From: DATLWN01 sp964492895
Lineage (GTDB): Bacteria; Pseudomonadota; Zetaproteobacteria; Mariprofundales; Mariprofundaceae
Length of the DNA stretch: 9,551 nt
Assembly: GCA_964492895.1 (NCBI GenBank)
Contig: CAZBLR010000048.1
Coordinates: forward strand, 1 to 9,551
Reading direction: 5' to 3'
The first letter of the stretch is position 1. The number at the start of each line of letters is the position of its first letter. A program made the translations under genes and the position numbers. Of the stretch, positions 6,394-9,551 are shown piece after piece. The notes under the pieces were generated by a model. It was not told the DNA's origin. It did no database searches and worked only from the letters and a program-made list of their open reading frames with translations.

Positions 6394-9300
6394 ATGAAAT
6401 TCACCGATCTTTTCATTCGCAGACCCGTGCTGGCCATGGTCGTCAGCCTGTTGCTGCTGGTGCTGGGCCTGCGCTCGTTCGGTGTGCTGCCGATCCTGCA
6501 ATTCCCACGCACCCAGAACGCGGTCATCACCGTCACCACGACCTACTACGGAGCCGATCCGGATCTCGTGGCCGGCTTCATCACCACGCCGCTGGAAAAC
6601 GCCATCGCCCAGGTCAACGGCATCGACTACATGACGTCGACCAGCACCAACAGCAACAGCACCATCACCGCGAACCTGAAGCTGAACTACGACTCGGACA
6701 AGGCGCTGACCGAGATGAACGCCGAGATCAGCTCGGTGCTGAACCAGCTGCCGCCGCAGACCCAGAAGCCGGTGATGAAGATCAGCATCGGCCAGACCAT
6801 CGATGCCATGTACATCGGCTTCTACAGCAACCAGCTGACGTCCAACTACATCACGGACTACCTGCTGCGCAACGTGCAGCCGAAGTTGCAGGCCGTGGAC
6901 GGCGTGCAGACCGCCGAGATCCTCGGTGCCAAGAACTTCGCGCTGCGCGCCTGGCTGAACCCGAAGAAGATGGCCGCCTACGGCCTGACCGCCACCGATA
7001 TCAGCAATGCGCTGGCAAACAACGACTTCCTGTCGGGTGTGGGCGCCACCAAGGGCCAGATGGTGCAGGTCAACCTCAACGCCTCCACCAACCTGCATTC
7101 GGTGGACGAATTCCGGAACCTGGTGGTCAAGCAACAGGACGGCGCCATCGTGCGCCTGAAGGACGTGGCCACGGTGGCCCTGGGCGCGGACAACTACGAT
7201 TCCCAGGTCGCGTTCGACGGCAAGAAGGCCGTGTATATCGGCATCAAGGTGGCACCGACGGCCAACCTGCTCGACGTCGTGGCCGGCGTGCGCAAGGTGT
7301 TCCCGGAGATCCAGACCCAGCTGCCCCAGGGCATCAACGGCAAGATCGTCTACGACTCCACCAAGTTCGTGAACAGCTCGATCCATGAGGTGGTCAAGAC
7401 CCTGATCGAGGCGCTGGTCGTCATCACCCTCGTCGTCTTCGCCTTCCTGGGCTCGCCGCGCTCGGTGGTCATCCCGGTCATCGCCATCCCGCTGTCGCTG
7501 GTAGCCACATTCACGGCGATGGTGATGTTCGGCTTCTCGATCAACCTGTTGACGCTCTTGGCCTTCGTGCTGGCCATCGGCCTCGTCGTCGACGACGCCA
7601 TCATCGTCGTCGAGAACGTCAACCGCCATCTCGAACAGGGCATGACGCCGATGGACGCCGCCATCCTCGGCGCGCGGGAGCTCGGCGGGCCCATCATCGC
7701 CATGACCACGGTGCTGATCGCCGTGTTCATCCCGATCGGCTTCCAGGCCGGCCTGACGGGTGCGCTGTTCACCGAGTTCGCCTTCACGCTGGTCGGCACC
7801 GTCACCATCTCCGGCATCATCGCCCTGACGCTGTCGCCGATGATGTGCTCGCGCCTGCTCAGGCACCATGCCAAGGACGACATGAGCCTGGAATCCCGGA
7901 TCGTCCACGCCATCGACGCCCGCTTCGAATGGGTGCGCAGCAAGTACGCCAACGGCCTCAGGGGATCGCTGGACTACCTGCCGGTGACGTGGACGTTCGC
8001 GCTGATCGTGCTGGCCAGCATCTATTTCCTCTATGCCGGCGCCAAGCACGAGCTGGCGCCGCAGGAGGACCAGGGCGTGATCATCTCCTCGGCGACGGCC
8101 GCCCCGGACTCGACGCTGCAGCAGCGCGAGCCGTACTCGCACAGGATCTACGAGATCTATGCCGGCCATCCCGAGACCGACCATGTGTTCCAGATCGATG
8201 CCCCGGGCCGCGTCATCGCCGGCATGGTGCTGACCCCGTGGGATCAGCGCAAGAAGACCGCCAGCCAGCTGCAGCCGGTGGTGCAGGGGCAGCTGAGCCA
8301 GATCGCCGGCATGCGCACCGTGGCCTTCCAGCCGCCGTCGCTGCCGGGCAGCCGCGGCCTGCCGATCCAGTTCATCATCGGCACCACCCAGCCGTTCGAC
8401 CAGCTGAACGCGGTGTCGCAGAACTTCCTGGCCCAGGCGCAGAAGAGCGGCATGTTCATGTTCCTCGATTCGGACCTGCGCATCGACCTGCCGCAATCCA
8501 CGGTGCAGATCGACCGCAACAAGGCCGCCCTGCTCGGGCTGTCGATGAAGGACATCGGCAATGCCCTGGCCTCGATGCTCGGCGGCGGCTACGTCAACTA
8601 CTTCAGCCTGTCCGGCCGGTCCTACAAGGTGATGCCGCAGGTGGAGCAGCAGTATCGCCTGAATGCCGACCAGTTGCTGAACTACTACATCCGCGCCGCC
8701 GACGGCAGCTCGGTGCCGCTGTCCACGGTCGTTCACATCACGACCAAGGTCACGCCGGAATCGCTGAACCACTTCCAGCAGCTGAATGCCGCCACCATCC
8801 AGGGCGTGGCCATGCCGGGCGTGACGATCGGTGAGGCCCTCGGCTACCTGAAGAATCTCGCCAACCAGTCGCTGCCGGCGGGCTACACGGTCGATTACGG
8901 CGGCCAGTCGCGCCAGTTCATGCAGGAATCCAGCGGCTTCCTCGAGACCTTCGTGTTCGCGCTGATCATCATCTTCCTGGCCCTGGCGGCGCAGTTCGAG
9001 AGCTTCCGCGACCCGCTGATCATCCTGGTATCGGTACCGATGTCGATCGCCGGCGCCCTGATCTTCATCAGCCTCGGCATCGGCGGGGCCAGCATCAACA
9101 TCTACACCGAGGTGGGCCTGGTGACGCTGATGGGCCTGATCAGCAAGCACGGCATCCTGATCGTGCAGTTCGCCAACACCCTGCAGCGCGAGGGCAAATC
9201 CAAGCGCGAGGCCGTCCAGGAGGCAGCCGCCATCCGGCTGCGTCCGATCCTGATGACCACCGCCGCCATGGTGCTCGGCGTGCTGCCGCTGATCACCGCC

Positions 9301-9477
9301 AGCGGTGCCGGCGCCGAATCGCGCTACAACATGGGCCTGGTCATCGGCAGCGGCATCGCCATCGGTACGCTGTTCACGCTGTTCGTGGTGCCGTCCGTGT
9401 ACATGCTGATCGCCGCCGACCATTCGAAGAAGGCCGACGAATCCGGGGAGCTGCCCGACGAGCCCTCGCACGCCTGA
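6394..9477 (+). CDS. RND multidrug efflux pump, inner-membrane permease (HAE1 type)
   Basis: This 1027-residue proton/substrate antiporter has the usual AcrB/MexI length. It starts MKFTDLFIRRPVLA, typical of the family. The fold is two repeats, each with one transmembrane helix, a large periplasmic loop (about 32-333 and 550-847), then five more helices (about 334-485 and 848-1006). Proton-relay residues are present: D400 and D401 in helix 4 (GLVVDDAIIVVENV), K918 in helix 10 (GLISKHGILIVQFAN), and the arginine-bearing RLRPILMTT at 948-956. The paired aspartates fit the drug-exporting HAE1 group rather than the metal-exporting HME group. By overall pattern it is closer to MexI than to AcrB (recall, not alignment). 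Likely substrates are hydrophobic or amphiphilic compounds such as drugs, dyes, solvents or signal molecules; the sequence does not say which. AAGGCAGG at 6377-6384 is a plausible ribosome site. No frameshift or missing domain was seen. Confidence 0.96.
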   Translation: MKFTDLFIRRPVLAMVVSLLLLVLGLRSFGVLPILQFPRTQNAVITVTTTYYGADPDLVAGFITTPLENAIAQVNGIDYMTSTSTNSNSTITANLKLNYDSDKALTEMNAEISSVLNQLPPQTQKPVMKISIGQTIDAMYIGFYSNQLTSNYITDYLLRNVQPKLQAVDGVQTAEILGAKNFALRAWLNPKKMAAYGLTATDISNALANNDFLSGVGATKGQMVQVNLNASTNLHSVDEFRNLVVKQQDGAIVRLKDVATVALGADNYDSQVAFDGKKAVYIGIKVAPTANLLDVVAGVRKVFPEIQTQLPQGINGKIVYDSTKFVNSSIHEVVKTLIEALVVITLVVFAFLGSPRSVVIPVIAIPLSLVATFTAMVMFGFSINLLTLLAFVLAIGLVVDDAIIVVENVNRHLEQGMTPMDAAILGARELGGPIIAMTTVLIAVFIPIGFQAGLTGALFTEFAFTLVGTVTISGIIALTLSPMMCSRLLRHHAKDDMSLESRIVHAIDARFEWVRSKYANGLRGSLDYLPVTWTFALIVLASIYFLYAGAKHELAPQEDQGVIISSATAAPDSTLQQREPYSHRIYEIYAGHPETDHVFQIDAPGRVIAGMVLTPWDQRKKTASQLQPVVQGQLSQIAGMRTVAFQPPSLPGSRGLPIQFIIGTTQPFDQLNAVSQNFLAQAQKSGMFMFLDSDLRIDLPQSTVQIDRNKAALLGLSMKDIGNALASMLGGGYVNYFSLSGRSYKVMPQVEQQYRLNADQLLNYYIRAADGSSVPLSTVVHITTKVTPESLNHFQQLNAATIQGVAMPGVTIGEALGYLKNLANQSLPAGYTVDYGGQSRQFMQESSGFLETFVFALIIIFLALAAQFESFRDPLIILVSVPMSIAGALIFISLGIGGASINIYTEVGLVTLMGLISKHGILIVQFANTLQREGKSKREAVQEAAAIRLRPILMTTAAMVLGVLPLITASGAGAESRYNMGLVIGSGIAIGTLFTLFVVPSVYMLIAADHSKKADESGELPDEPSHA

Positions 9478-9484
9478 TGCACGC

Positions 9485-9515
9485 GGCGCGGCCCGGGGCA
9501 TTCCCGGGCCGTGCC
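9485..9515 (+). terminator. Terminator-like hairpin at the end of the efflux operon
   Basis: GGCGCGGCCCGGG (9485-9497) pairs with CCCGGGCCGTGCC (9503-9515) around a five-base loop (GCATT), giving 13 pairs including one G-U. It begins eight bases after the pump stop codon. No T-run follows (TCCGCACTTC), so it may act as a strong RNA-stabilising hairpin or a non-classical terminator rather than a standard intrinsic one. Confidence 0.65.
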
Positions 9516-9525
9516 TCCGCACTTC

Positions 9526-9551
9526 AGTGCTGAGTGCTGAGTGCTGAGTGC
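9526..9551. repeat. Heptanucleotide tandem repeat (AGTGCTG)n, cut by the window edge
   Basis: Three perfect copies of AGTGCTG (9526-9532, 9533-9539, 9540-9546) are followed by AGTGC at the window end, at least 3.7 units. GCACT at 9519-9523 is inverted relative to the first AGTGC, making a small hairpin at the left edge. The array is intergenic, 48 bases after the pump stop. Total copy number is unknown because the array continues past the window. Confidence 0.85.

Noticed and set aside
6394..9477. Possible heavy-metal (CusA-type) or lipid (MmpL/HpnN-type) RND pump
   Set aside because: Helix 4 carries the paired aspartates in GLVVDDAIIVVENV, and overall length and motifs fit the HAE1 drug-efflux group.
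5833..9522. A 1229-codon open frame on the minus strand covering the pump gene and part of the adaptor gene
   Set aside because: It lies wholly antisense to two clear family members and has a low-complexity His/Asp/Gln/Arg-rich composition, as expected from the complement of high-GC codons. No domain is recognisable. The length is a by-product of codon bias.
1..9551. CRISPR array, tRNA/rRNA genes, insertion sequences or phage attachment sites
   Set aside because: No spaced direct repeats, cloverleaf-like segments, transposase motifs or terminal inverted repeats were seen. The only tandem repeat is the short heptamer at the right edge.

Overview
The window is high-GC (roughly two-thirds G+C by eye) bacterial chromosomal DNA. 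All genes read left to right and are tightly packed. It carries the 3' part of a UvrC nucleotide-excision-repair gene, followed by one complete resistance-nodulation-division (RND) efflux operon. A two-membrane efflux system with an outer-membrane lipoprotein means a Gram-negative host. The GC content and protein style suggest a proteobacterium, perhaps a gammaproteobacterium near the Xanthomonadales/Rhodanobacteraceae. That placement is an inference from general resemblance, not a database match.

Layout. 1-1534: uvrC, cut by the window's left edge. 1535-1653: a 119-base gap with an inverted-repeat hairpin, a consensus -35 box (TTGACA) with a weak -10, and a strong palindrome just downstream of the -10, which is the likely operator. 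1654-2274: a TetR/AcrR-family repressor. 2271-3656: a TolC-type outer-membrane channel overlapping the repressor by four bases (ATGA). 3697-5205: a second outer-membrane factor, a NodT/OprM-type lipoprotein that starts at a GTG. 5248-6378: a periplasmic adaptor (membrane fusion protein). 6394-9477: an inner-membrane RND pump of the HAE1 (drug/hydrophobe) type. 9478-9551: a GC-rich terminator-like hairpin, then a heptanucleotide tandem repeat that runs off the right edge.

How the genes work together. The RND trimer takes up substrate from the periplasm or outer leaflet using proton influx. The adaptor joins it to an outer-membrane channel, giving export across both membranes. The repressor at the head of the operon probably binds the palindrome over its own transcription start and releases when it meets an inducer, so it would control itself and the pump together. 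The odd point is that one operon encodes two different outer-membrane factors, one TolC-like without a lipobox and one lipoprotein.

Nothing here looks like a wholly undescribed system. The points worth a second look are the paired outer-membrane factors, the promoter/operator architecture, a 15-codon reading frame that links the two channel genes by overlapping stop/start codons, competing hairpins upstream of the repressor, and the terminal heptamer repeat.
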